A stretch of DNA of 7,502 nucleotides, from assembly GCA_937893225.1 (NCBI GenBank), contig CALBJM010000235.1:1-7502 (forward strand). Direction: 5' to 3'. Below, in pieces: positions 1 to 5,549 of the stretch. This DNA comes from an uncultured Erysipelotrichaceae bacterium (lineage in GTDB: Bacteria; Bacillota_I; Bacilli_A; Erysipelotrichales; Erysipelotrichaceae). The translations under genes were made by a program, and so were the position numbers. Positions within the stretch are counted from its first letter, which is position 1, and the number at the start of each line of letters is the position of its first letter. The notes beneath the pieces are model-generated. The model had not been told where the DNA came from and made no database searches. It was given only the letters and a program-made list of their open reading frames with translations.

Positions 1-1
1 A

Positions 2-277
2 GCTAGAACACTCGCCCACGCGAAAAGCATTCTCTTATTAGACGATCCATTCTCATCTCTTGATAAAATCACAGAAGAAAAAATATTCAACAACTTAAAA
101 CAAACATATAATGATAAGATCATTCTTCTCATATCTCACCGACTTTATCAATTTCCGCAAATGGATCACATCCTCTTTATGCATGATCACACCGCAACAT
201 ATGCCTCACATAATCAACTCATGCAAGAAAACCAATCCTATCGCAACCTATTTTTAGGAGGTGAAACGCATGCATAA
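2..277 (+). CDS. ABC exporter half-transporter, C-terminal end of ATPase domain (partial, degenerate-site subunit)
   Basis: This is the last 91 residues of an ABC transporter ATPase domain; the 5' part lies outside the window. It opens in the helix after the signature motif (ARTLAHAKS), then shows Walker B LLLDD, D-loop SSLD and an H-loop histidine in LISHR (codon 137-139). The residue after the Walker B aspartate is Asp (codon 44-46) instead of the catalytic Glu. In heterodimeric type IV exporters such as TM287/288 this replacement marks the subunit with the degenerate ATP site. The stop codon overlaps the next gene's ATG by 8 nt, and that gene encodes a full transmembrane-plus-ATPase half. 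The two are therefore very probably the halves of one exporter. Missing upstream sequence means the membrane domain of this subunit is inferred. Substrate unknown. Confidence 0.9.
   Translation, partial: ARTLAHAKSILLLDDPFSSLDKITEEKIFNNLKQTYNDKIILLISHRLYQFPQMDHILFMHDHTATYASHNQLMQENQSYRNLFLGGETHA
256..261 (+). promoter_or_regulatory. Ribosome binding site AGGAGG that fixes the start of the second ABC gene
   Basis: A perfect AGGAGG ends 8 nt before the ATG at 270, which is ideal spacing. The in-frame GTG at 261 overlaps the last G of this motif and cannot be served by it, so ATG 270 is the likely start. The site lies inside the end of the upstream gene, as expected for translational coupling. 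Confidence 0.85.
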
Positions 278-1919
278 CATAAAACAATGTGTCTTAAAAA
301 CAATTACAAAGCAATGGATTCTAACACTGTTGATCATCATATTATGTATTTTCGTTATTTTATCAGCCTTATTACCACCATATATATTAGGCTTAATCGT
401 AGATACTTTATCCACATCCTCACAACTGTCTTTTTCTATCATTGTGATTTATTTTCTTTCCCTTGTGGCCAATAAAGTATCGATTTCTGCACGTGATAGT
501 GTTCTTGTTATATTTGGGCAAAAGATTTCCCACACATTACGCTCTGCTATGATGGAACACTATACAACTACCACTGCTCAACTTCTCTCTAAGCAAGAAT
601 CTGGTGAAGTCGTATCGCGATTTATTTCTGATGTTGATCAAATCGAGCAGCTCTTTTCTGCTGGCATCATTTCTTTATTTGCAGATACGCTGCAAATGTT
701 AAGCATTCTATATGTTATCTTTCAGAAAACAAAAGGATTGTTTTTCATATTATCTATCACATTGCCATGTGTATTTTTCTATACACGCCATGTACAAAAA
801 CATATGCTAAAAGCAGAAAAGCAAAACAGACAAGCCATTGCTGAAGCAAATGCATTCATACCAGAAACGATTCACAATATTCTTACGATTCATAATCTCA
901 ACAAACAAGCCTACATGGAGGACAAATACACAACTCTCATCAATAAAAGCTACACCGCAATATCACAAACAAATTTCTATGATGCTATTTATTCCCCTAC
1001 GATTCAAATCATTGATGCTATTACAATTGCTATAGTCATGGCTTTATCTGCTACTCGCGACCCTTTGGTTCTCTCTTTTTTTGGTATGCAAGCAGGAACC
1101 GCAGTGACAATTCTCAATTACATCGTACAAATATTTGCCCCAATAGAAAACATTGGTATGGAAATTCAAACGATACAATCTGCCATTGCATGTGTACAAC
1201 GCATCAACACTTTCCTGCAAACACCACAAGAAACAAAAATAATATCCACACAAATAGCGCAAACAAATCATATCATTACAGTTAACAATATTTCTTTTGC
1301 CTATAACAAAGAATATATTTTACAAAACACCTCTCTAACAATTGACAAAGGTGAACATGTAACACTTGTTGGTAGAACTGGTGCAGGAAAAAGCACTCTC
1401 TTTAAACTAATCCTTGGGCTCTATACACCACAAACTGGATCCATCCAAGTATGTGGACAAGATCCTTTTACCATTTCTCCACAACAAAGGCGTTCTATTT
1501 TTGGCTATGTCGAACAAAAATTTCATCCTGTCATAGGTACGATTCGCGATCAAATCACGCTCTATGACACAATGATTTCTGATGAACAAGTCAATCAAGC
1601 TCTAGCACTAACAGGTTTGTTACAAACCGTTCAATTTTTTCCTAACAAATTAGACACACTTTGTTCGAAAGAATTGTTTTCACAAGGTCAATGGCAAAAC
1701 CTTTCTATTGCACGTGCAATTGTTTGTGATCCACCAATTCTCATGTTTGATGAAATTACCGCTGACTTAGATGCAGAATATGAAAAACACATTTTGGAAA
1801 CCTTGCAGCATATTTCAAAAAACAAAACAATTTTATCGATTTCCCACAGGCAAAACGAAAAAAGTACAAGAATCATACGCGTACAAGGAAATAGAATTTC
1901 AAACGAAAAAAGAGCATAA
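270..1919 (+). CDS. ABC exporter half-transporter, transmembrane plus ATPase (consensus-site subunit)
   Basis: A 549-residue half-transporter, normal length for this family. The N-terminal half (about residues 1-300) is hydrophobic with several membrane helices, starting ILTLLIIILCIFVILSALLP. The ATPase domain follows, with an A-loop tyrosine in ISFAYN, Walker A GRTGAGKST at 368-376, a Q-loop glutamine in GYVEQ, signature FSQGQ at 470-474, Walker B ILMFDE with catalytic Glu 495, D-loop ADLD and H-loop His 526 in SISHR. The catalytic Glu is intact but the signature differs from LSGGQ. That is the pattern expected for the partner of a degenerate-site subunit, which is what the overlapping upstream gene encodes. 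ATP-driven export across the cytoplasmic membrane is inferred. The substrate cannot be read from sequence; multidrug, lipid or peptide are all possible. An M28 peptidase follows 20 nt downstream. Confidence 0.93.
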   Translation: MHNIKQCVLKTITKQWILTLLIIILCIFVILSALLPPYILGLIVDTLSTSSQLSFSIIVIYFLSLVANKVSISARDSVLVIFGQKISHTLRSAMMEHYTTTTAQLLSKQESGEVVSRFISDVDQIEQLFSAGIISLFADTLQMLSILYVIFQKTKGLFFILSITLPCVFFYTRHVQKHMLKAEKQNRQAIAEANAFIPETIHNILTIHNLNKQAYMEDKYTTLINKSYTAISQTNFYDAIYSPTIQIIDAITIAIVMALSATRDPLVLSFFGMQAGTAVTILNYIVQIFAPIENIGMEIQTIQSAIACVQRINTFLQTPQETKIISTQIAQTNHIITVNNISFAYNKEYILQNTSLTIDKGEHVTLVGRTGAGKSTLFKLILGLYTPQTGSIQVCGQDPFTISPQQRRSIFGYVEQKFHPVIGTIRDQITLYDTMISDEQVNQALALTGLLQTVQFFPNKLDTLCSKELFSQGQWQNLSIARAIVCDPPILMFDEITADLDAEYEKHILETLQHISKNKTILSISHRQNEKSTRIIRVQGNRISNEKRA

Positions 1920-1926
1920 TATGTCT

Positions 1927-1932
1927 AAGAGG
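1927..1932 (+). promoter_or_regulatory. Ribosome binding site for the M28 peptidase
   Basis: AAGAGG lies 7 nt before the ATG at 1940. No promoter or terminator is visible in the 20-nt gap after the ABC gene, so co-transcription is likely. Confidence 0.75.
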
Positions 1933-1939
1933 TAAAAAA

Positions 1940-3166
1940 ATGATAAACGAAATGCAATTTTTAAATGACATTGCTTATGTCAGAACAGGCGGTTCTAAAG
2001 AAGAAGAAAAAGCCGCAAAATACATACAACAACAACTTGAAGGTCTTGGTCTCAAAGCAAAAATCGAAGAATTCCCAGTACAAGCATCTAATATTCAATC
2101 CGCTACACTAGAAATCACAAAACCATTCAAGAAATCTATTCCATGCCTTGGATATGCAAATTCAAAATCTGCAAATATCACAAAAGAACTCTATTATCTA
2201 CGAAACAAAAACAACCAAGCAGAACTTAAAAATGTAAAAAACAAAATCGTTCTATTAGACTCAGGCATGCCATATTGGACATACAAAGACTTGATAGAAA
2301 ATGGAGCTTCAGGCTTTATCACGACAAATGGCATTCTCCATGATGACGATATAGACATTGACCAAAAAGAAATTCGTGAACCATTAGGAAAGCTCGGCAA
2401 ACTTCCTGGTGTAAATTGCCATATCAAAGATATTTATCCACTCATCCAAAACAACGCACAAGAAGCAAAACTCACACTAGAAGAAACAGACATCAAAAAT
2501 GCACATAGTAGAAATGTTGTCTGCAAAATCAAAGGTGAAGATGACTCTATTATTGCTTTTTCTGCACACTATGACTCCGTGCCACTATCAAAAGGTGTAT
2601 ATGACAATGCAACTGGTGCAATTACTATTCTAAAGATAGCGGAATATTTCTCTACCCACAAACCAAAGCACACTCTTGTATTTATATGGTGCGGTAGTGA
2701 AGAACGTGGTCTATTAGGTTCACAAGCTTTCTGCAAAAAGCACAAGAAAAATCTGAAAAACTACGCACTAGATATCAATATTGATATGATGGGATCACAT
2801 TTAGGCGAATTCGATACACGTGTTTCTGCAGAAGATAAGCTCGCACACTACATTGAATATTTTTCAAGTGAAAAAGGATTTGCCAACAAAGTTACAACAG
2901 GTGTTTATCCAAGTGATTCAACACCATTTGCTGATGCAGGTGTACCTTCACTATCCTTTGCACGAAACACGATGCTTGAGCCAATCCATTGTAAATACGA
3001 TGATCTATCAACAATCAATGAACAACGTCTCAAGCAAGACATCGCCTTCATACTTGCTTTCTCTATCAGAATGGCAAACAGTGAAATCATACCAGTCAAA
3101 AAAGAAATACCAGACTCTATCAAAGAAAAACTAGACTATTACAACTACAGAAAAAGACAACAATAA
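1940..3166 (+). CDS. M28-family zinc aminopeptidase with PA-like insert, no signal peptide
   Basis: A 408-residue protein of the M28 (aminopeptidase Y/S-like) family, which removes N-terminal residues from peptides using two zinc ions. The full expected ligand set is visible: His210 and Asp212 in SAHYDS, bridging Asp222 in YDNATGA, catalytic Glu254 and ligand Glu255 in CGSEERGLLGS, Asp282 in DINIDMMG, and His350 in EPIHCKYDD. Residues about 80-175 look like a protease-associated (PA) insert (KNKIVLLDSG, then ENGASGFITTNG). Many PA-containing M28 enzymes are exported, but this one starts MINEMQFLNDIAYVRTGG with no hydrophobic signal segment. It is therefore predicted cytoplasmic unless exported by another route. 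It is the last gene of the ABC operon and is followed by a terminator. A link to the exporter, such as processing of transported peptides, is speculative. Confidence 0.92.
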   Translation: MINEMQFLNDIAYVRTGGSKEEEKAAKYIQQQLEGLGLKAKIEEFPVQASNIQSATLEITKPFKKSIPCLGYANSKSANITKELYYLRNKNNQAELKNVKNKIVLLDSGMPYWTYKDLIENGASGFITTNGILHDDDIDIDQKEIREPLGKLGKLPGVNCHIKDIYPLIQNNAQEAKLTLEETDIKNAHSRNVVCKIKGEDDSIIAFSAHYDSVPLSKGVYDNATGAITILKIAEYFSTHKPKHTLVFIWCGSEERGLLGSQAFCKKHKKNLKNYALDINIDMMGSHLGEFDTRVSAEDKLAHYIEYFSSEKGFANKVTTGVYPSDSTPFADAGVPSLSFARNTMLEPIHCKYDDLSTINEQRLKQDIAFILAFSIRMANSEIIPVKKEIPDSIKEKLDYYNYRKRQQ

Positions 3167-3172
3167 CACAAT

Positions 3173-3221
3173 AAAACAATCCTTGTAGAAAGTATTAAAC
3201 TCCTTACAAAGATTGTTTTTT
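3173..3221 (+). terminator. Intergenic hairpin terminator between convergent genes
   Basis: Arms at 3173-3187 and 3205-3219 pair over 15 positions with a single mismatch (C/A on the + strand, a G-U wobble on the - strand) around a 17-nt loop. A run of T (3216-3221) follows the + strand stem, so it ends the ABC/peptidase operon. Read on the - strand the stem is slightly better paired but its U-run is only about 4 nt. It may therefore also serve the convergent Ltp-like gene, though more weakly. Confidence 0.8.
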
Positions 3222-3223
3222 CA

Positions 3224-3751
3224 TTAATCTGGTAAATTATCGACTGCATATTGTGCTTCTTCAACAGTAAATTTTTCTCCGTATTCACTCGTCAATTGGT
3301 CATAAATTGCAGACTTACTCATACTCATTTCTGTGTAATACTGTTCTGCTTTTTTTAATACATTTTGATTGTAGTCTACAGATAAATTATCCACAGCATA
3401 TTGCGCAGCTTCACTAGGAAACTGATTCCCATATTCACTCGTCAATTGATCATAAATTGCCTGCTTGCTCATATACATATAATCTGCATAACTTTTTGCT
3501 GACTTTAACGCATTTTTGTATTCTGTAGGAACAGATTCTTCTTTTGGCGTTTCAGGCGTTACAACAACAATATCTTCTGCTTTTTCCGTTACCTGTGCAT
3601 TCGTTGTATCTTCTTTCACAACATTATTCGCTTTCTCAGATCTACCTTCATTCGACTTTGATGAAGGATTAGCTACAGTAACAACAATGATGATCATAAT
3701 TAGCCAAAACCACCACTTCTTATAAAAAGGTTTCAGATTGTTATTTTTCAT
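3224..3751 (-). CDS. Membrane-anchored Ltp-like protein with two tandem Ltp repeats
   Basis: A 175-residue protein. The N-terminus is a short basic segment (KPFYKKWW) and one membrane helix (about residues 13-28). A Ser/Lys/Glu/Thr-rich linker to about residue 77 follows, then two 49-residue repeats (78-126 and 127-175). Each repeat contains IYDQLTSEYG and AQYAVDNL and resembles the helical Ltp (host cell surface-exposed lipoprotein) family. The best-known member, Ltp of streptococcal phage TP-J34, blocks injection of phage DNA, but many chromosomal members have no known role. No N-terminal cysteine or lipobox is present, so this one is anchored by its helix and should expose the repeats outside the cell. 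The ATG is preceded by GAGAGG 12 nt away, overlapping the TGA stop of the upstream gene, so the two genes are a coupled pair. Family call is good; function is uncertain. Confidence 0.85.
   Translation of the reverse strand: MKNNNLKPFYKKWWFWLIMIIIVVTVANPSSKSNEGRSEKANNVVKEDTTNAQVTEKAEDIVVVTPETPKEESVPTEYKNALKSAKSYADYMYMSKQAIYDQLTSEYGNQFPSEAAQYAVDNLSVDYNQNVLKKAEQYYTEMSMSKSAIYDQLTSEYGEKFTVEEAQYAVDNLPD
3227..3373 (-). repeat. Second Ltp repeat unit (147 bp, residues 127-175)
   Basis: This unit abuts the first unit with exactly the same length of 49 codons. Near-identical DNA stretches encode IYDQLTSEYG and AQYAVDNL in both units, which indicates an internal tandem duplication. Confidence 0.8.
3374..3520 (-). 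repeat. First Ltp repeat unit (147 bp, residues 78-126)
   Basis: In-phase copy of the neighbouring 147-bp unit. The cores MSK-AIYDQLTSEYG and AQYAVDNL are conserved, while the N-terminal third (YKNALKSAKSYADYM) has diverged. Confidence 0.8.
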
Positions 3752-3767
3752 ACTTTGATTGCACCTC

Positions 3768-4364
3768 TCAAAATTTCGTCACTTCAATCACTTGATACGA
3801 AGCATTTTGATACGCTTCTATCTCATCACTAGATATAAACGTAAACACTTTTTCATTCATAGACTGTCCAGCACCCAAATTATTTGCATATACATAATCT
3901 GTAGCCAATCGACTCCCATCCGGATTCACTGCCTCGATTTGTACAGTAAAACTCGCTGATTCATTCAACAAATTCACTACTGTTACTGGCAACTCTGTAG
4001 AAGAAATCCCATACGCATCAGATTGTGATGTAAAAGCACCTATCTGCACATCCACATCTCTTCCAAGAATATCATCTGTATTCTCTCCAGTAGCATCATC
4101 CAATGACTGATTTATTTCATCTATTGATTTCGACCACGAAGCTTGCAAAGCCAAAGTAATTCCACAAGAAAGAATACATGCAATTACTCCAGCAATCGTC
4201 AAACCACGCTTGTTATGCGTCAAAAATGCAACTACGCCAAAGACAATACCAATGATCCCCATAACAAATGACATATTGTTCAAAATTGGTATAAATGAGA
4301 ATACTAGACCTACAACTCCAAGAATAAGTGACACAATTGCTAAAGCTACTTTTTTGTTTTCCAT
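3768..4364 (-). CDS. Small three-helix membrane protein with extracytoplasmic C-terminal domain (DUF4190-like N-terminus)
   Basis: A 198-residue protein of unknown function. The first 75 or so residues form three membrane helices (about 6-26, 31-50 and 55-75) rich in Gly, Ile and Val, with basic NKRG between the second and third. This recalls DUF4190-type small membrane proteins. A short acidic linker (DDATGENTDD) leads to a C-terminal domain of about 90 residues with alternating hydrophobic strands (LPVTVVNLLN, SFTVQIEAVNPDG). It looks like a beta-sandwich, comparable to FxLYD or DUF4352-type domains, and is probably outside the cell. The start at 4364 is chosen because GGAGGT lies 7 nt upstream; the frame stays open to 4448, but that part runs through the promoter. 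The stop is 16 nt before the Ltp-like gene, indicating a two-gene operon. Family names are tentative. Confidence 0.8.
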   Translation of the reverse strand: MENKKVALAIVSLILGVVGLVFSFIPILNNMSFVMGIIGIVFGVVAFLTHNKRGLTIAGVIACILSCGITLALQASWSKSIDEINQSLDDATGENTDDILGRDVDVQIGAFTSQSDAYGISSTELPVTVVNLLNESASFTVQIEAVNPDGSRLATDYVYANNLGAGQSMNEKVFTFISSDEIEAYQNASYQVIEVTKF

Positions 4365-4371
4365 AAAACTA

Positions 4372-4377
4372 ACCTCC
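4372..4377 (-). promoter_or_regulatory. Ribosome binding site GGAGGT that fixes the start of the three-helix membrane protein
   Basis: On the - strand GGAGGT ends 7 nt before the ATG at 4364. This supports the shorter 198-residue product over an in-frame start 28 codons upstream. Confidence 0.8.
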
Positions 4378-4388
4378 ATGTTTTCTCT

Positions 4389-4394
4389 ATTATA
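4389..4394 (-). promoter_or_regulatory. -10 box TATAAT for the membrane protein/Ltp-like operon
   Basis: A perfect TATAAT on the - strand predicts transcription from about 4382, giving a leader of about 18 nt that contains the GGAGGT site. No good -35 is seen: the hexamer at 17-nt spacing reads ACCAAA. That weakness, with the palindrome just upstream, suggests activator dependence. Confidence 0.6.
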
Positions 4395-4415
4395 GAAAAA
4401 ACAAAAATAACTTTG

Positions 4416-4432
4416 GTGTCCTAGTAGGACAC
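4416..4432. promoter_or_regulatory. Perfect 17-bp palindrome, probable operator
   Basis: GTGTCCTAGTAGGACAC is an 8-bp perfect inverted repeat around one central base. Its centre (4424) is about 42 bp upstream of the predicted start of the membrane protein/Ltp-like operon, the usual position for an activator that touches RNA polymerase at a weak -35. A one-base loop makes an RNA hairpin unlikely. The binding protein is unknown; a homodimeric regulator such as a GntR-type protein is one possibility. Confidence 0.6.
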
Positions 4433-4446
4433 ACACTTTACCACGC

Positions 4447-4475
4447 AAAAAAAGAGTACTCTATACAGCACTCTT
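4447..4475 (-). terminator. Rho-independent terminator of the kinase gene
   Basis: On the - strand a 9-bp stem (arms 4467-4475 and 4452-4460, one G-U pair) with a 6-nt loop is followed by a run of seven T. It starts 11 nt after the kinase stop and separates the kinase transcript from the membrane protein/Ltp-like operon. Confidence 0.88.
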
Positions 4476-4486
4476 CTCACTTTCAT

Positions 4487-5512
4487 TTACCTTGCGACAC
4501 CTGTAATTTCCTGCAAAAAGCCTATACAAATCACCGCTATCAACAACACACAAATACACGCAATACAAACACCTATACTACGCAATGCTTTGTTATTACT
4601 CTGCATAAACGGAAATTTTTCAAACATACCTGTCCAACAAGTAAATACATCCACCCAACCTAACATCATATACAACAATGCTACTTTATAGCCAATTACA
4701 TACACAAGATTTGTCACAACTACACCATTGATATCAATCGTAACATCTAAACATATATACAAAATACAAACATATGCAATACTTGCCACGATCATATGAA
4801 ACGGATTCTTTTGCCGAAAACCTGGAATATTCAAAAATACTCTTTGCACATCTGTCTTTTCATTCTTCAATGCTTTTCGCAGTGCATTTACAGACTGATA
4901 CCGATTTTCAGGATCCATCTGCGTACAAACATCTGCAACTTCTAACATATGCAAATCATCTAAAAACATTTTACGTATCAATATACCTAATGCATAAATA
5001 TCCGTTCTTGCGTCACTTGCCCCAAATCCATATTGCTCAGGTGCTGCAGATTCTTCAGTACCAAGAAGAACTGTGTCTCGCGGCTCATCTTTGTTGTAAA
5101 GTTTTGCGGCATCATAATCAATAATTTTCACACAACGATCATTATCAATCATAATGTTAGAAGGCTTGATATCTCTATGTATAATTGCAGGCTTTGCATG
5201 ATGCAAACTTTCTATTCCATCTAACAATTGTTGAAAAATATCCATTCTTTCAAGCATTGAAATGTCATGTTTTAACAAGACTTCCAATGTCACTCCATCT
5301 ACATATTCTTCTACAACAATAAGCCCTGAATCCACCTCTTCATACTCTATGATTTCTGGTATGTGTATATTCGGATTTTCTTTTAGCCACGCAAAAACGC
5401 GAAGATTATAATGTGATAATTTCTTCCAAAACAACAATCTTCCATTACCATCTTTAATGACTTTCTTATTTCCATTTATCACTCCAACAATTTCATAATT
5501 TTGCATATTCAT
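4487..5512 (-). CDS. Membrane-anchored Hanks-type Ser/Thr protein kinase with atypical ATP-site motifs
   Basis: A 341-residue protein. Residues about 1-220 are a eukaryotic-like kinase domain: catalytic loop HRDIKPSN (Asp114, Lys116, Asn119), metal-binding Asp132, AAPE at 156-159 and DIYALG at 171-176. Lys30 or Lys31 in LLFWKK is the probable ATP-anchoring lysine. Two features are unusual. No GxGxxG glycine loop is seen at the N-terminus (EIVGVINGNKKVI), and the DFG motif reads DYD, so Gly is replaced by Asp134. Three membrane helices follow (about 238-258, 264-289 and 312-334) with only short loops. There is no PASTA or other outer sensor, so signals probably come through the membrane part or a partner. 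ATG 5512 is preceded by no ribosome binding site; a second ATG lies two codons in. Active kinase is likely since the catalytic Asp, Lys and Asn remain. It diverges from an XRE-type gene. Confidence 0.9.
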   Translation of the reverse strand: MNMQNYEIVGVINGNKKVIKDGNGRLLFWKKLSHYNLRVFAWLKENPNIHIPEIIEYEEVDSGLIVVEEYVDGVTLEVLLKHDISMLERMDIFQQLLDGIESLHHAKPAIIHRDIKPSNIMIDNDRCVKIIDYDAAKLYNKDEPRDTVLLGTEESAAPEQYGFGASDARTDIYALGILIRKMFLDDLHMLEVADVCTQMDPENRYQSVNALRKALKNEKTDVQRVFLNIPGFRQKNPFHMIVASIAYVCILYICLDVTIDINGVVVTNLVYVIGYKVALLYMMLGWVDVFTCWTGMFEKFPFMQSNNKALRSIGVCIACICVLLIAVICIGFLQEITGVAR

Positions 5513-5513
5513 T

Positions 5514-5526
5514 TACAATAATTGTA
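5514..5526. promoter_or_regulatory. Perfect 13-bp palindrome containing both opposing -10 boxes
   Basis: TACAATAATTGTA is a 6-bp inverted repeat around one base, within the 29-bp gap between the divergent kinase and XRE-type genes. Each arm reads TACAAT on one strand and fits as a -10 box for that direction. The symmetry also suits a dimeric repressor, the XRE-type product being the obvious candidate for self-regulation. Confidence 0.55.
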
Positions 5527-5549
5527 CCAAAGGATTTTATTATGAACAA
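5521..5549 (-). promoter_or_regulatory. Promoter of the kinase gene (extended -10)
   Basis: On the - strand TTGTTC (5544-5549), a 17-nt spacer and TACAAT (5521-5526) form a plausible SigA-type promoter. A TG one base upstream of the -10 (TGGTACAAT) gives an extended -10. The -35 lies inside the XRE-type coding region. Transcription should start near 5514-5515, only 2-3 nt before the kinase ATG. Confidence 0.55.
5529..5534 (+). promoter_or_regulatory. Ribosome binding site of the XRE-type gene
   Basis: AAAGGA lies 7 nt before the ATG at 5542. With a -10 at 5514-5519 the mRNA would start near 5526, leaving just enough leader to hold this site. The matching -35 region (TTTCAT, 5491-5496) is poor. 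Confidence 0.6.

Noticed and set aside
261..269. GTG at 261 as start of the second ABC gene
   Set aside because: It overlaps the AGGAGG motif that is correctly spaced for ATG 270.
266..275. GCATGC/ATGCAT self-complementary run at the ABC gene overlap
   Set aside because: It is short, falls in coding sequence and is explained by the overlapping His-Ala and Met-His codons; there is no sign of an operator.
2820..3134. Open frame of 104 codons overlapping the M28 gene on the + strand
   Set aside because: It lies inside a region encoding M28 catalytic residues, has no ribosome binding site and no recognisable protein character; it is a frame shadow.
3227..3520. Repeats considered as a CRISPR-like or non-coding array
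   Set aside because: There are only two adjoining 147-bp units, in phase with the reading frame and encoding a known repeat type, with no spacers.
4365..4448. In-frame upstream start extending the three-helix membrane protein by 28 residues
   Set aside because: The extra stretch crosses the TATAAT box, the palindrome and the edge of the kinase terminator, has no ribosome binding site, and encodes an unlikely Cys/Phe-rich lead. GGAGGT points clearly to 4364.
4774..5124. Open frame of 116 codons opposite the kinase gene
   Set aside because: It is antisense to conserved kinase motifs, with His/Leu/Cys-rich composition typical of an AT-rich antisense shadow and no start signals.
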